A stretch of 64,000 nt of DNA from Mycolicibacter sinensis (GTDB taxonomy: Bacteria > Actinomycetota > Actinomycetes > Mycobacteriales > Mycobacteriaceae), in contig NZ_LZJK01000111.1 in the NCBI RefSeq assembly GCF_001667945.1, forward strand, positions 1-64,000, read 5' to 3'. The notes beneath the pieces were generated by a model that worked only from the letters and a program-made list of their open reading frames with translations, had not been told where the DNA came from and searched no databases. The translations under genes were made by a program, and so were the position numbers. Shown one piece after another: positions 45,522 to 53,177 of this stretch (position 1 is the first letter of the stretch; each line of letters begins with the position of its first letter).

Positions 45522-45539
45522 GAATATGATTCTCACAAG
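45515..45539. promoter_or_regulatory. 25-bp perfect palindrome, operator or terminator
   Basis: Arms CTTGTGAGAAT and ATTCTCACAAG (11 bases each) flank ATG. It covers the ligase stop codon and lies 17 bp before the amidohydrolase ATG, next to its ribosome-binding site AAAGGAG. There is no T-tract and the arms are only moderately GC-rich, so an operator is more likely than a terminator. The 13-mer TGAGAATCATATT on its reverse strand also occurs at 15269-15281. Confidence 0.7.
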
Positions 45540-45556
45540 CTGAAAAGGAGCATTTC

Positions 45557-46747
45557 ATGGGTCAACTGTCACACCGCGTCGAGATTCCTTTCCCGTTGTT
45601 CGACGCCGACAACCACCTGTATGAGCCGCCGGAGGCGATGACCAAGTACTTGCCCAAGGAGTACAAGGACATCGTCCAGTACGTGGAGATCAACGGGCGC
45701 ACCAAAATCGCCATCCGCGGCCAGATCAGCGAGTACATCCCCAATCCCACCTTCTCGGTGGTGGCCAAGCCGGGCGCCTGGGAGGAGTACTTCAAATTCG
45801 GCAACCCCGAGGGCAAGAGCAAGCGTGAGCTGTTCGGCGAGCCGATGAAGTCGATTCCGGCGTTCTTCGAGCCGGGGCCGCGCCTGGAGCTGATGGATGA
45901 GCTCGGCGTCGACCGCTCGCTGATGTTCCCGACCCTGGCCAGCCTGATCGAGGAGCGGTTGCGCGACGACCCGGTCGCGATCCACGTCATCATCCACTCG
46001 CTCAACCAGTGGCTGGACGAGGTCTGGGGCTTCAACTACAAGAACCGGATCTTCACCACGCCGGTGATCACCCTGCCCATCGTCGAGAAGGCCATCGAGG
46101 AGCTGGACTGGGTGGTCAAGCGCGGCGCTCGCGCGATCTTGATCCGCCCGGCGCCGGTGCCCGGTTTCCGTGGGCCGCGGTCCTTCGCGCTGCCCGAGTT
46201 CGACCCGTTCTGGGAGAAGTGCGTCGAGTACGACGTCTTCGTGGGCATGCACTCGTCCGACAGCGGCTACTCGCGTTACACCTCCGAGTGGGACGGTGCC
46301 GCCCAGGAGATGCTGCCGTTCCAGACCAACGCCATGGCGATCCTCAACGAGTGGCGCCCGATCCAGGACGCGGTGGCCTCCTGGGTGATTCACGGTGCGC
46401 TGTTCCGGCACCCGAAGCTCAAGGTGGGCATCGTCGAGGCCGGCTCGAAGTGGATGTTCCCGCTGTTGGACTCCATGGCCGAGGTGTACAAGAAGGCGCC
46501 GGAAGCCTTCGTGGGCAACCCCATGGAGGAGATCAAGAACCGCATCTACGTCAGCCCGTTCTACGAAGAGGGCATCGACGACCTGATCAACCTGATCGGT
46601 GTGGACCAGGTGCTCTACGGCTCCGACTGGCCGCACCCGGAGGGTCTTGCCGAACCGACCCACTATGTGACGGCGCTGCAGCACCTTCCGGTCGAAGACC
46701 AGGCCAAGATCATGGGCGGCAACCTCGGTCGCCTCGTCACCGTTTAG
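45557..46747 (+). CDS. Amidohydrolase family protein (amidohydrolase 2 TIM barrel)
   Basis: A 396-residue TIM-barrel metallohydrolase of the amidohydrolase 2 group. The N-terminal metal motif is DADNHLYEPPEA at 16-27. A mid-protein His is in FVGMHSSDSGYS, and the final metal or catalytic Asp is in LYGSDWPHPEG near 358. AAAGGAG precedes the ATG. The gene stands between two acyl-CoA ligase genes, with the palindrome at 45515 just before it. This group includes decarboxylases and ring-opening C-C hydrolases, so it may act on a cyclic keto acid or its CoA ester rather than on an amide. Confidence 0.87.
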   Translation: MGQLSHRVEIPFPLFDADNHLYEPPEAMTKYLPKEYKDIVQYVEINGRTKIAIRGQISEYIPNPTFSVVAKPGAWEEYFKFGNPEGKSKRELFGEPMKSIPAFFEPGPRLELMDELGVDRSLMFPTLASLIEERLRDDPVAIHVIIHSLNQWLDEVWGFNYKNRIFTTPVITLPIVEKAIEELDWVVKRGARAILIRPAPVPGFRGPRSFALPEFDPFWEKCVEYDVFVGMHSSDSGYSRYTSEWDGAAQEMLPFQTNAMAILNEWRPIQDAVASWVIHGALFRHPKLKVGIVEAGSKWMFPLLDSMAEVYKKAPEAFVGNPMEEIKNRIYVSPFYEEGIDDLINLIGVDQVLYGSDWPHPEGLAEPTHYVTALQHLPVEDQAKIMGGNLGRLVTV

Positions 46748-46748
46748 G

Positions 46749-48203
46749 GTGACCCGCTGGCAGACCATTCCCGAGATGGTCTTGAGCGTCGGCGATCGCT
46801 TCGGAGATGCCGAAGCGATCGCCGACGGTCCGTTACGGCTCACCTTCGCGCAGCTGGCTGACCGGATCTTGTGCGCCGCAGGAGCCTTCGCCGATGCCGG
46901 TATCGGCAGAGGTGACCGGGCGGCGATCTGGGCGCCCAACTCGGCGGAGTGGATCATCGCGGCTTTCGGGCTGCTGACCGCCGGGGGAGTACTGGTCCCG
47001 GTCAACACCCGATTCAAGGCGGCCGAGGCAGACGACGTCATCCGGCGCAGTGGAGCCAAGCTAGTGCTGGTCGAAAAGGGTTTCCTGGGACTGGATTTCA
47101 CTGCGCCGCCCGGCATTCCGGTGATCGACCTCAAATCAGGCTTCCTGGGTTCCGGTTCGCCCATGCAGCGCACGGTCGACGGTGATGATATCGCCGACAT
47201 CATCTTCACCTCGGGTACGACCGGCCGGCCCAGGGGCGTGATGATGAGCCATCGGCAGAATCTGCGGCTCTACGCCGAATGGTGCGACCTAGCCGATCTG
47301 CGGGAGGGCGACCGCTATCTCATGGTCAATCCGTTCTTCCACACCTTCGGCTACAAGGCCGGCTGCATCGCCGCGTGCATCCGGGGAGCCACGATGTTTC
47401 CGGTCCGCGTCTTCGACGTCGATGCCGTGCTGGAACTCATTGAAACCGAACGCATCACCATGCTTCCGGGACCGCCGACGCTGTATCAGTCGCTGTTGGA
47501 CGCGCCGTCGGAGCGTGACCTGTCATCGTTGCGCGCGGCGGTCACCGGCGCCGCGGACATCCCGGTGGATCTGGTGCGCCGGATCCGCAGCGAATTGCCG
47601 TTCCAGTCCATCATGACCGGCTACGGGCTCACCGAAGCCGGCACGGTGACGGCCTCGCGCCGCGGTGACTCATTCGAGGACATCGCGACCACGGCCGGTC
47701 TGGCCTGCCAGGACATCGAGTTGCAAATCGCCGATGATGGCGAGGTCTTGGTGCGCGGTTACAACGTGATGGCCGGCTACCTCGATGACCCGCAGGCGAC
47801 CGCCGAGGCGATCGACGCGCAGGGATGGCTGCACACCGGGGACGTCGGCACACTGGACTGCGCCGGTCGGCTGCGGATCGTCGGACGCAAGAAGGACATG
47901 TTCATCGTCGGCGGCTTCAACGCCTATCCCGCCGAGATCGAGGGCTTCTTGCTGGAACATCCCGCCGTGGCACAGGTCGCGGTGATCGGCGTGCCCGATG
48001 AGCGCCTCGGCCAGGTGGGCAAGGCGTTCGTGGTCAAAGACCCCGCCCACGCGCACACGTCCGAATCGGAGCTGATCGCTTGGTGCCGAGACCGGATGGC
48101 CGGCTTCAAGGCCCCGCGGTTCGTGTCGTTCGTGGACCGCTTGCCGCTGAACGCCACCGGCAAGGTGGACAAGGCCCGACTGGGGACCGCGCCCGGGGCG
48201 TGA
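46749..48203 (+). CDS. AMP-binding acyl-CoA ligase (FadD3-like)
   Basis: A 484-residue ANL ligase, compact compared with long-chain FadD enzymes. Seen are FTSGTTGRPRGVMMSH, MTGYGLTEAGTVTASR, GWLHTGDVGTLDCAGRLRIV, GRKKDMFIVGGFNAYPAEIE and the catalytic Lys in NATGKVDKARLG. The overall style resembles FadD3, which loads steroid-derived indanedione propanoates onto CoA, but this needs alignment to confirm. The GTG start is 1 bp after the amidohydrolase stop, so the pair is co-translated. A bacterioferritin-associated ferredoxin-like gene follows after 6 bp. Confidence 0.9.
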   Translation: MTRWQTIPEMVLSVGDRFGDAEAIADGPLRLTFAQLADRILCAAGAFADAGIGRGDRAAIWAPNSAEWIIAAFGLLTAGGVLVPVNTRFKAAEADDVIRRSGAKLVLVEKGFLGLDFTAPPGIPVIDLKSGFLGSGSPMQRTVDGDDIADIIFTSGTTGRPRGVMMSHRQNLRLYAEWCDLADLREGDRYLMVNPFFHTFGYKAGCIAACIRGATMFPVRVFDVDAVLELIETERITMLPGPPTLYQSLLDAPSERDLSSLRAAVTGAADIPVDLVRRIRSELPFQSIMTGYGLTEAGTVTASRRGDSFEDIATTAGLACQDIELQIADDGEVLVRGYNVMAGYLDDPQATAEAIDAQGWLHTGDVGTLDCAGRLRIVGRKKDMFIVGGFNAYPAEIEGFLLEHPAVAQVAVIGVPDERLGQVGKAFVVKDPAHAHTSESELIAWCRDRMAGFKAPRFVSFVDRLPLNATGKVDKARLGTAPGA

Positions 48204-48209
48204 GGCGTC

Positions 48210-48386
48210 ATGTACGTCTGCCTGTGTGCCGGGGTGACCAGTCAGCAGGTGATCGACGCCGTCGAGGACGGCGCCTCGAGCACCAAGCTGGTCGGCGAAC
48301 GCACCGGTGCGGGCACCGTCTGCGGACGCTGCAAGAACAACATTCGCGCGCTGATCACGCGGACACCGACCGGTCCTCGTTACTGA
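48210..48386 (+). CDS. (2Fe-2S)-binding, bacterioferritin-associated ferredoxin-like protein
   Basis: A 58-residue protein. The cluster ligands are Cys4 and Cys6 (VCLCAGVT) and Cys38 and Cys41 (VCGRCKNN). This is the CxC...CxxC arrangement of the BFD-like [2Fe-2S] fold, which in Bfd donates electrons to release iron from bacterioferritin. No bacterioferritin gene lies nearby, so an electron-transfer role for the surrounding operon is equally likely. The start is 6 bp after the ligase stop. The stop codon TGA forms the first three bases of the TGACTTAAGTCA palindrome in front of the TetR gene. Confidence 0.88.
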   Translation: MYVCLCAGVTSQQVIDAVEDGASSTKLVGERTGAGTVCGRCKNNIRALITRTPTGPRY

Positions 48387-48395
48387 CTTAAGTCA
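48384..48395. promoter_or_regulatory. TGACTTAAGTCA palindrome upstream of TetR
   Basis: A perfect 12-base palindrome overlapping the stop of the ferredoxin-like gene, 80 bp before the TetR ATG. A matching site (TGACTTCAGTCA) lies downstream of the TetR gene at 49104, in front of the membrane-protein cluster. Both are probably bound by the TetR protein. Confidence 0.7.
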
Positions 48396-48474
48396 TCGCA
48401 GTCCGGATGCCTGCGCACAGGCGGTACTGTCATGGCCGGCGGATGGTCACGGCAGGCAGCAAGAGGGATCAGGC

Positions 48475-49089
48475 ATGGCGGTAGCGAGCAAGTCGGGCAA
48501 GATGACGGCGCGCGAAGCCAAGCGCCTGCAGACGCGCGAGCGCCTGTTGGGCGCGGCAACCGCTGAGTTCAAGCGAACCGGGATGGCTCAGGCCGACGTC
48601 GGTGCGATCGTCGCCGCCGCCGGCGTGGCGCACGGCACATTCTTCTTCCACTTTCCCACCAAGGAGCATGTGCTGCTCGAGCTCGAGCGCCGTGAAGAAG
48701 AACGGATAGCCAAGCAGTTCCGCAGGTATCTCACCACGCGTCACGAGCTCTCGGAGGATCTGGCCGAAGCGGCGCGCATGGTGATGGACTTGGAAACCCG
48801 CCTGGGTGAGGCGTTGTTCCGGGATTTTCTGGCCTTGCATTTCTCGCCGACCCGACCCTCAGCGGAGGGCGGGGAACACCACCCGCTGATCGTGCTGGTC
48901 GCCGAGCGGATCGAGGGCGCGCGGGAGCGCGGCGAGGTCGACGACGACGTCGTCGCCATGAACAGTGCGGTGTTCTTCCTGCTCGGCCTGTACGCACTGT
49001 TGATCACCACCCACGACTGGCCGACCCGGCCGGAGCTGGTCAACGACTACCTGACCCGGACGATGCGGGGCTTGCGGGCCGCACGCTGA
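48475..49089 (+). CDS. TetR family transcriptional regulator
   Basis: A 204-residue TetR regulator. The HTH is at about 15-62 (EAKRLQTRERLLGAATAEF, then ADVGAIVAAAGVAHGTFFFHF), with the FFFHF variant of the usual YYHF. The ligand domain is helical and has a hydrophobic C-terminal segment (FFLLGLYALLITTHDW). AGAGGGA lies upstream of the ATG. It sits between two TGACTTnAGTCA palindromes and directly before the membrane-protein/VWA/MoxR cluster, so it is the probable repressor of that cluster. It may also affect the ferredoxin-like gene. Confidence 0.9.
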   Translation: MAVASKSGKMTAREAKRLQTRERLLGAATAEFKRTGMAQADVGAIVAAAGVAHGTFFFHFPTKEHVLLELERREEERIAKQFRRYLTTRHELSEDLAEAARMVMDLETRLGEALFRDFLALHFSPTRPSAEGGEHHPLIVLVAERIEGARERGEVDDDVVAMNSAVFFLLGLYALLITTHDWPTRPELVNDYLTRTMRGLRAAR

Positions 49090-49103
49090 TCCCAAAAAGT
49101 CAT

Positions 49104-49115
49104 TGACTTCAGTCA
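49104..49115. promoter_or_regulatory. TGACTTCAGTCA operator-like palindrome
   Basis: An inverted repeat TGACT-TC-AGTCA between the TetR gene and the first gene of the membrane cluster. It matches the site at 48384 in 11 of 12 bases. The promoter for the cluster should lie here. Binding by the TetR protein is inferred. Confidence 0.7.
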
Positions 49116-49167
49116 GTGAGGTGCCTACCGTCATAGGCGGTTCTCGGCACGATAAGGGAGATGGCGA

Positions 49168-49866
49168 TTGGCTATCGCAGCGCAGCATCCGCACGACGGG
49201 CTCGGCCTCGACGAGCATCTGGAACTGTCTCGGGCCGCCCAGCGTCGCGCCGACCGGTGGCTCATCTCCGGCGGCATGCTCATCGGCACGGCGGCCGCCG
49301 GGGTGTTCGGCCTGCCGCTATTCCTGCGCGGGATCTGGCTGCTGCGGCGGGCACAGCATGACGGGCTGACGGTACGGCCGATGCTGGTCACCCTGCTGGG
49401 CTATCTGGTCATCATCGATGCCGCGATCAATGCCGTGGGCTGGGCGCTGGATCTGGTGGGCCATCACACCCTGCTGGCGCGAGTGCTGCTCAACGGGTGG
49501 GGCGCGATGTTCGACGCCGGATACTTCTGGCACTTCAACGAGCTATGGGTCGGCGGTGCGGCCGGCCCCGGTGAGAAGGGCTGGGAGGTGGGCCTCATCT
49601 TCACCGTGTTCACCATGCGGATCGCGGCGGCGATCGGTTTCTTGCAGATGAAGCGGTGGGGTCATCAGTGGATGGTGGTGACCTGCTGGATGGGCGTGGT
49701 GATCTGGATCGGCTACGTGTTCAACATGACGATGTACGCCGATGTGCGCTATGCCGGCGTGGTGTTCCCGGTGATCGGCTGGTGGATCTACGACATCTTC
49801 TACATCACACCGTTTTTGGCCATCCCGTATCTGCACACCGTCAACCGCGAAATCTTCTCGGATTGA
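49168..49866 (+). CDS. Six-helix membrane protein of unknown family (copy 1)
   Basis: A 232-residue integral membrane protein with about six predicted helices, connected by short loops. I do not recognise the family. It is a paralogue of the protein at 52467, and the last 218 coding bases shared by the two genes are identical. Residues conserved in both include SRAAQ-R-ADRW before helix 1, AMFDAGYFWH-NELW, MKRWGHQWMV and LHTVNREIFSD. These supply several His, Asp and Glu that could bind metal. The TTG start is inferred from GGGAG upstream and fits the paralogue. It is the first gene of the cluster with a VWA/MoxR pair. Confidence 0.8.
   Translation: MAIAAQHPHDGLGLDEHLELSRAAQRRADRWLISGGMLIGTAAAGVFGLPLFLRGIWLLRRAQHDGLTVRPMLVTLLGYLVIIDAAINAVGWALDLVGHHTLLARVLLNGWGAMFDAGYFWHFNELWVGGAAGPGEKGWEVGLIFTVFTMRIAAAIGFLQMKRWGHQWMVVTCWMGVVIWIGYVFNMTMYADVRYAGVVFPVIGWWIYDIFYITPFLAIPYLHTVNREIFSD
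49642..49859 (+). repeat. 218-bp exact repeat, copy 1
   Basis: This segment at the 3' end of the first membrane-protein gene is identical base for base to 52938-53155 in the second. Upstream of it the two genes differ in many positions, including third bases. The sharp boundary indicates gene conversion or selection-free recent copying of this part. Confidence 0.92.
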
Positions 49867-49885
49867 CCAACGATAGGACGATCGG

Positions 49886-49990
49886 ATGACTTGGCTCTGG
49901 GAGATTCTGCGCTACGTCGCCGCGTGGGGCGGCACCTGTTTGATCATCGCGTTCTGGTACTGGATGTTCTCCAGCATCGGAACGTTCTGA
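49886..49990 (+). CDS. Membrane microprotein, 34 residues
   Basis: A very short gene: a Trp/Tyr-rich single membrane helix (YVAAWGGTCLIIAFWYWMF) with almost no soluble part. It starts 19 bp after the stop of the first membrane protein and ends 16 bp before the VWA gene, filling the gap in an otherwise compact operon. A different microprotein precedes the second paralogue, which suggests each large protein has a small helix partner, as in many respiratory and monooxygenase complexes. Coding status is inferred from position and composition. No strong ribosome-binding site is visible. Confidence 0.65.
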   Translation: MTWLWEILRYVAAWGGTCLIIAFWYWMFSSIGTF

Positions 49991-50006
49991 GCGGGCTCAA
50001 GGCGCC

Positions 50007-51515
50007 ATGCACCCGTTGGAGCTGGAGAGCAGCTGCGCACTGACGGCGATCGCATTGAGCGATCGGCGCCGCGAGGGCGCACGGCTGATCACCGGGGCCG
50101 AACGCGGATTCGGCGTGAGCGCGACGTTGTCCACCGTCGAGGTGCCGCACCCGGGAGAAGCGGGCTGGACCCGCCGGACGCTGACTTGCGGTGTGGCACT
50201 GCAATGCTCACCCTCCAAGGAGCGCCTCGCCGGCTACCGGCTGGCCGACCTGTCGGCCCGCGAACTGCGGGCCCTGACCTACGTAGAGGCCCAGGTGGCA
50301 CTGGGGTGGGTGGCCGACCGGTGGCCCGGTCTGATGACCGAGATGCAGCGGGTGCTGGGGGATCTTGATCCGGCGGACCCCGACCTGGCGGCGTCCGAGA
50401 TGTTCGATCGCGCTATCGAATTGGCGCGGTCCCGGCGGAAGCTGGACTGGCACCCCTTGGTGGGAACGTTGCCGCGGGGTTGGACGGCGCCGGAAACTCT
50501 CGCCGACTCGGTGCGCCGACTGGGGCGGATGCCGTGGTCGAGCACCCAGAAGCGCCGGCCGCGAGCCTATTCCGTTCCGGTCGGCGGTGACGGCGGGGTG
50601 CGCAACCCCAATCTGCCGCCGCCGAGCCGACCGGACGACGACGATCGCCACACCAGCGCCGAGCGGCGGCCGGGCATCCCGTACCCGGAATGGAATATGC
50701 ACAGCGGCAGCTTCCTGCCCGGGCACGTCGCCGTCGTCGAGCACGCCTGGGTCGCGCGCCGCCGCGAACCCGCCGCCGCCCGGCCGGATCTGCGGAAGTG
50801 GTTCGAACAGCACACCCTTCGGGCGATGACCAACGGCCTGCCGGACGGATCCGCCCTCGACGTCGACGCCTACGTCAGCTATCACCTCGACGCGCTGACC
50901 GGCGAAGCCGACGAACCGCGGATCTTCCGCGAATTGCTTCCCGCGGGCCGCGACGTCACGACCGCGCTGCTGCTCGACGCGAGCTCATCGCTGGGCGTGC
51001 ACGGTGGTCGGCTCTTCCGCCTGGAACTGGCCTGCGCGGACGCTTTGTCGGCGGCGATGACGCGCGCACGTCAGCGGCACGGGGTCTTCGCGTTCACCGG
51101 CAACACCCGCCACCACGTGGCCGTGCACTGCCTCAAGGACTTCCCCGACCGACGGTTCGTGGCCCCCAGCGACCTCGGTCTGCCGACCGGCGGCTACACC
51201 CGCCTGGGCGCGCCGCTGCGTCACCTGACCAGCCGGCTGGTCGCGCAACCGTCCGGGCGGCGGCTGCTGATCGTGATCGGCGACGGACTGATGTCCGACG
51301 AAGGCTACGAAGGCCGCTACGCCTGGGCGGATGTGGCGCACGCGGTCGAAGAGGCCAACGAGGCCGGCGTCCACGTCTACTACGTCGGCGTCGGGCCGGT
51401 CCGCGTCGATCCCCTGCCGGAGGTGTTCGGAGCGCGCTGCTCCCAGCGCATCCGGCGCATCGAGGACCTTCCCCGAGTGCTGGCCCACGTACACCGCGAG
51501 CTGGTCGCCGCATGA
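50007..51515 (+). CDS. VWA domain protein, NorD/CbbO-like chaperone subunit
   Basis: A 502-residue soluble protein. The C-terminal third is a von Willebrand A domain with an intact metal-ion-dependent adhesion site: DASSS near 324, the Thr in GGYTRLG and Asp in GDGLMSDEG. A central YPEWNMHSGSF followed by VVEHAW is the signature seen before the VWA domain in NorD/CbbO proteins. These pair with MoxR-type AAA ATPases to activate or insert metal into an enzyme such as nitric oxide reductase or Rubisco. The MoxR partner is the next gene (16-bp gap). The target here is probably the membrane proteins in the same operon. Confidence 0.87.
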   Translation: MHPLELESSCALTAIALSDRRREGARLITGAERGFGVSATLSTVEVPHPGEAGWTRRTLTCGVALQCSPSKERLAGYRLADLSARELRALTYVEAQVALGWVADRWPGLMTEMQRVLGDLDPADPDLAASEMFDRAIELARSRRKLDWHPLVGTLPRGWTAPETLADSVRRLGRMPWSSTQKRRPRAYSVPVGGDGGVRNPNLPPPSRPDDDDRHTSAERRPGIPYPEWNMHSGSFLPGHVAVVEHAWVARRREPAAARPDLRKWFEQHTLRAMTNGLPDGSALDVDAYVSYHLDALTGEADEPRIFRELLPAGRDVTTALLLDASSSLGVHGGRLFRLELACADALSAAMTRARQRHGVFAFTGNTRHHVAVHCLKDFPDRRFVAPSDLGLPTGGYTRLGAPLRHLTSRLVAQPSGRRLLIVIGDGLMSDEGYEGRYAWADVAHAVEEANEAGVHVYYVGVGPVRVDPLPEVFGARCSQRIRRIEDLPRVLAHVHRELVAA

Positions 51516-51531
51516 CCGGACGGAGGCACCG

Positions 51532-52326
51532 ATGACAAGCGATATCTATCTGGCCAACGGCAACGAAGTGCAGCTGTTCGAGCGGGCCTACCGCAGGCGC
51601 ATGCCGGTGATGCTCACCGGGCCGACGGGGTGCGGCAAGACCCGGCTGGTCGAGCACATGGGTGTGTTGTTGGGGCGTCCGGTGGTCACCATCAGCTGCC
51701 ACGACGACCTGACCAGCTCGGACCTGGTCGGCCGTTTCATGGTCGCCGGCGGTGACGTGGTGTGGACCGATGGACCGCTGACCAAAGCGGTCAAGACGGG
51801 CGCGATCTGCTACCTCGACGAAGTCGTCGAGGCGCGGCACGACTCGTTGGCCATCCTGCATTCGCTGACCGATCACCGGCGCTGTCTGTACCTGGACCGC
51901 GCGGGCGAAGTGGTCACCGCCCCCGACAGCTTCATGCTGGTCTGTTCCTACAACCCGGCCTACCGGAGTTCGCTCAAGGACCTCAAGCCGTCCTTTCGGC
52001 AGCGCTTCGTCACGCTCGCGATGGACTACTTGCCGGCTCAGCGCGAAGCTCAGGTGATCGTCGCCGAGACCGGCGTCGACGCAGCGGTCGCCGACCGGCT
52101 CGTCGCTTGCGCCACATCACTGCGCACCGCCGACCACGCTTTCCACTTCGAGCCGCCGTCCACCCGCGCGCTGGTCACTGCGGCGCAGCTGGTCGCCGAC
52201 GGAGCCGGCGAGATGGAGGCCGCCGAAGCGTGCATCCTGGCGCCGCTGAGCACCGACGGCGGGATCCACGACGGGCTGCGTGAGGTCGCGGCCAGCCTGT
52301 TCGCTCCGCCGAAAAATCCGCTCTAG
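51532..52326 (+). CDS. MoxR/NorQ/CbbQ-type AAA+ ATPase
   Basis: A 264-residue AAA+ ATPase. Walker A is GPTGCGKT at about 29-36, Walker B is ICYLDEVVEA near 92-100, sensor-1-like residues are in LVCSYNPAYR, and the arginine-finger region is SFRQRF. NPAYRSSLKDLKPSFRQRF is characteristic of the NorQ/CbbQ branch, which forms hexamers with a VWA partner to remodel a metalloenzyme. GGAGG precedes the ATG. The frame is open upstream within the VWA gene, but the family N-terminus supports 51532. Five further genes of the cluster surround this pair. Confidence 0.92.
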   Translation: MTSDIYLANGNEVQLFERAYRRRMPVMLTGPTGCGKTRLVEHMGVLLGRPVVTISCHDDLTSSDLVGRFMVAGGDVVWTDGPLTKAVKTGAICYLDEVVEARHDSLAILHSLTDHRRCLYLDRAGEVVTAPDSFMLVCSYNPAYRSSLKDLKPSFRQRFVTLAMDYLPAQREAQVIVAETGVDAAVADRLVACATSLRTADHAFHFEPPSTRALVTAAQLVADGAGEMEAAEACILAPLSTDGGIHDGLREVAASLFAPPKNPL

Positions 52327-52341
52327 GAAGGGAAGTCGTCC

Positions 52342-52470
52342 ATGGACTCACAAGAGCAGAAACGCAAGAGAGCGCTGATCGCCTTCCAGGTCTTCATCTA
52401 CGGCTATCTGCTCATCATGTTCGGCATTCAGCTGTACATGTCCTTCGCTCGCGGTTGGTGGCTGTTGTGA
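52342..52470 (+). CDS. Membrane microprotein, 42 residues
   Basis: A short gene starting 15 bp after the ATPase stop behind GGAAGGGAAG. A charged N-terminus (QEQKRKR) is followed by one membrane helix (FQVFIYGYLLIMFGIQLYM) and ends FARGWWLL. The stop overlaps the GTG start of the second membrane protein (GTGA), the clearest sign that it is translated. It is not similar to the 34-residue microprotein beyond being a single helix. A role as a small structural subunit of a membrane complex is inferred. Confidence 0.75.
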   Translation: MDSQEQKRKRALIAFQVFIYGYLLIMFGIQLYMSFARGWWLL

Positions 52471-53162
52471 CTGCGAGCGGTTCCACCGCGGAGTTCCTCG
52501 GCCTCGAGGAGCATCAGGAGCAATCCCGGGCCGCCCAGTGGCGCGCCGACCGCTGGATGATCGCCGGTGCCGCGCTGATGGGCATGTGGGTGCCCGGCAT
52601 CATCGGGCTGCCGATCTTCCTGCGTGGCGTCTGGCTACAGCGGCACGCACTGCACGCCGGCTTGGCCGTCCGGCCGATGATCGTCACCTTGATCGGCTAC
52701 CTGGTGCTCATCGACGGTGCGCTCAACAGCCTCGGCTGGGCACTGGATCTGGTTGCCAACCACACCCTGATCAACCGGGTGTTGATGGTCGGCTGGGGCG
52801 CGATGTTCGACGCCGGATACTTCTGGCACTACAACGAACTGTGGATCGGCGGCTCCGCGGGCCCCGGCGAGAAGGCCTGGGTGGCCGGCCTGATCCTGAC
52901 CGTGTTCGCGATGCGCTGCGCCGCGGCGATCGGCTTTTTGCAGATGAAGCGGTGGGGTCATCAGTGGATGGTGGTGACCTGCTGGATGGGCGTGGTGATC
53001 TGGATCGGCTACGTGTTCAACATGACGATGTACGCCGATGTGCGCTATGCCGGCGTGGTGTTCCCGGTGATCGGCTGGTGGATCTACGACATCTTCTACA
53101 TCACACCGTTTTTGGCCATCCCGTATCTGCACACCGTCAACCGCGAAATCTTCTCCGACTGA
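52467..53162 (+). CDS. Six-helix membrane protein of unknown family (copy 2)
   Basis: A 231-residue paralogue of the protein at 49168 with the same six-helix layout. The N-terminal two thirds are similar but diverged, and about the last 75 residues are identical. Conserved polar residues inside or near helices (FDAGYFWHYNELW, WGHQW, LHTVNRE) could form a metal or haem site. The GTG at 52467 overlaps the stop of the microprotein; in-frame codons at 52455 and 52458 lie inside that gene. With its paralogue it may form a heteromeric membrane complex that needs the VWA/MoxR pair for maturation. No known family was recognised. Confidence 0.82.
   Translation: MTASGSTAEFLGLEEHQEQSRAAQWRADRWMIAGAALMGMWVPGIIGLPIFLRGVWLQRHALHAGLAVRPMIVTLIGYLVLIDGALNSLGWALDLVANHTLINRVLMVGWGAMFDAGYFWHYNELWIGGSAGPGEKAWVAGLILTVFAMRCAAAIGFLQMKRWGHQWMVVTCWMGVVIWIGYVFNMTMYADVRYAGVVFPVIGWWIYDIFYITPFLAIPYLHTVNREIFSD
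52938..53155 (+). repeat. 218-bp exact repeat, copy 2
   Basis: Identical to 49642-49859, in the 3' end of the paralogous membrane-protein gene and in the same orientation, 3.3 kb apart. Homologous recombination between the copies would delete the microprotein, VWA and MoxR genes and leave one hybrid membrane-protein gene. Confidence 0.92.
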
Positions 53163-53177
53163 CTAAGGAGCACAACG

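Noticed and set aside
45569..47209. 546-codon open frame opposite the amidohydrolase and second ligase
   Set aside because: It spans two real genes on the other strand and lacks any motif; long chance frames are common at this GC content.
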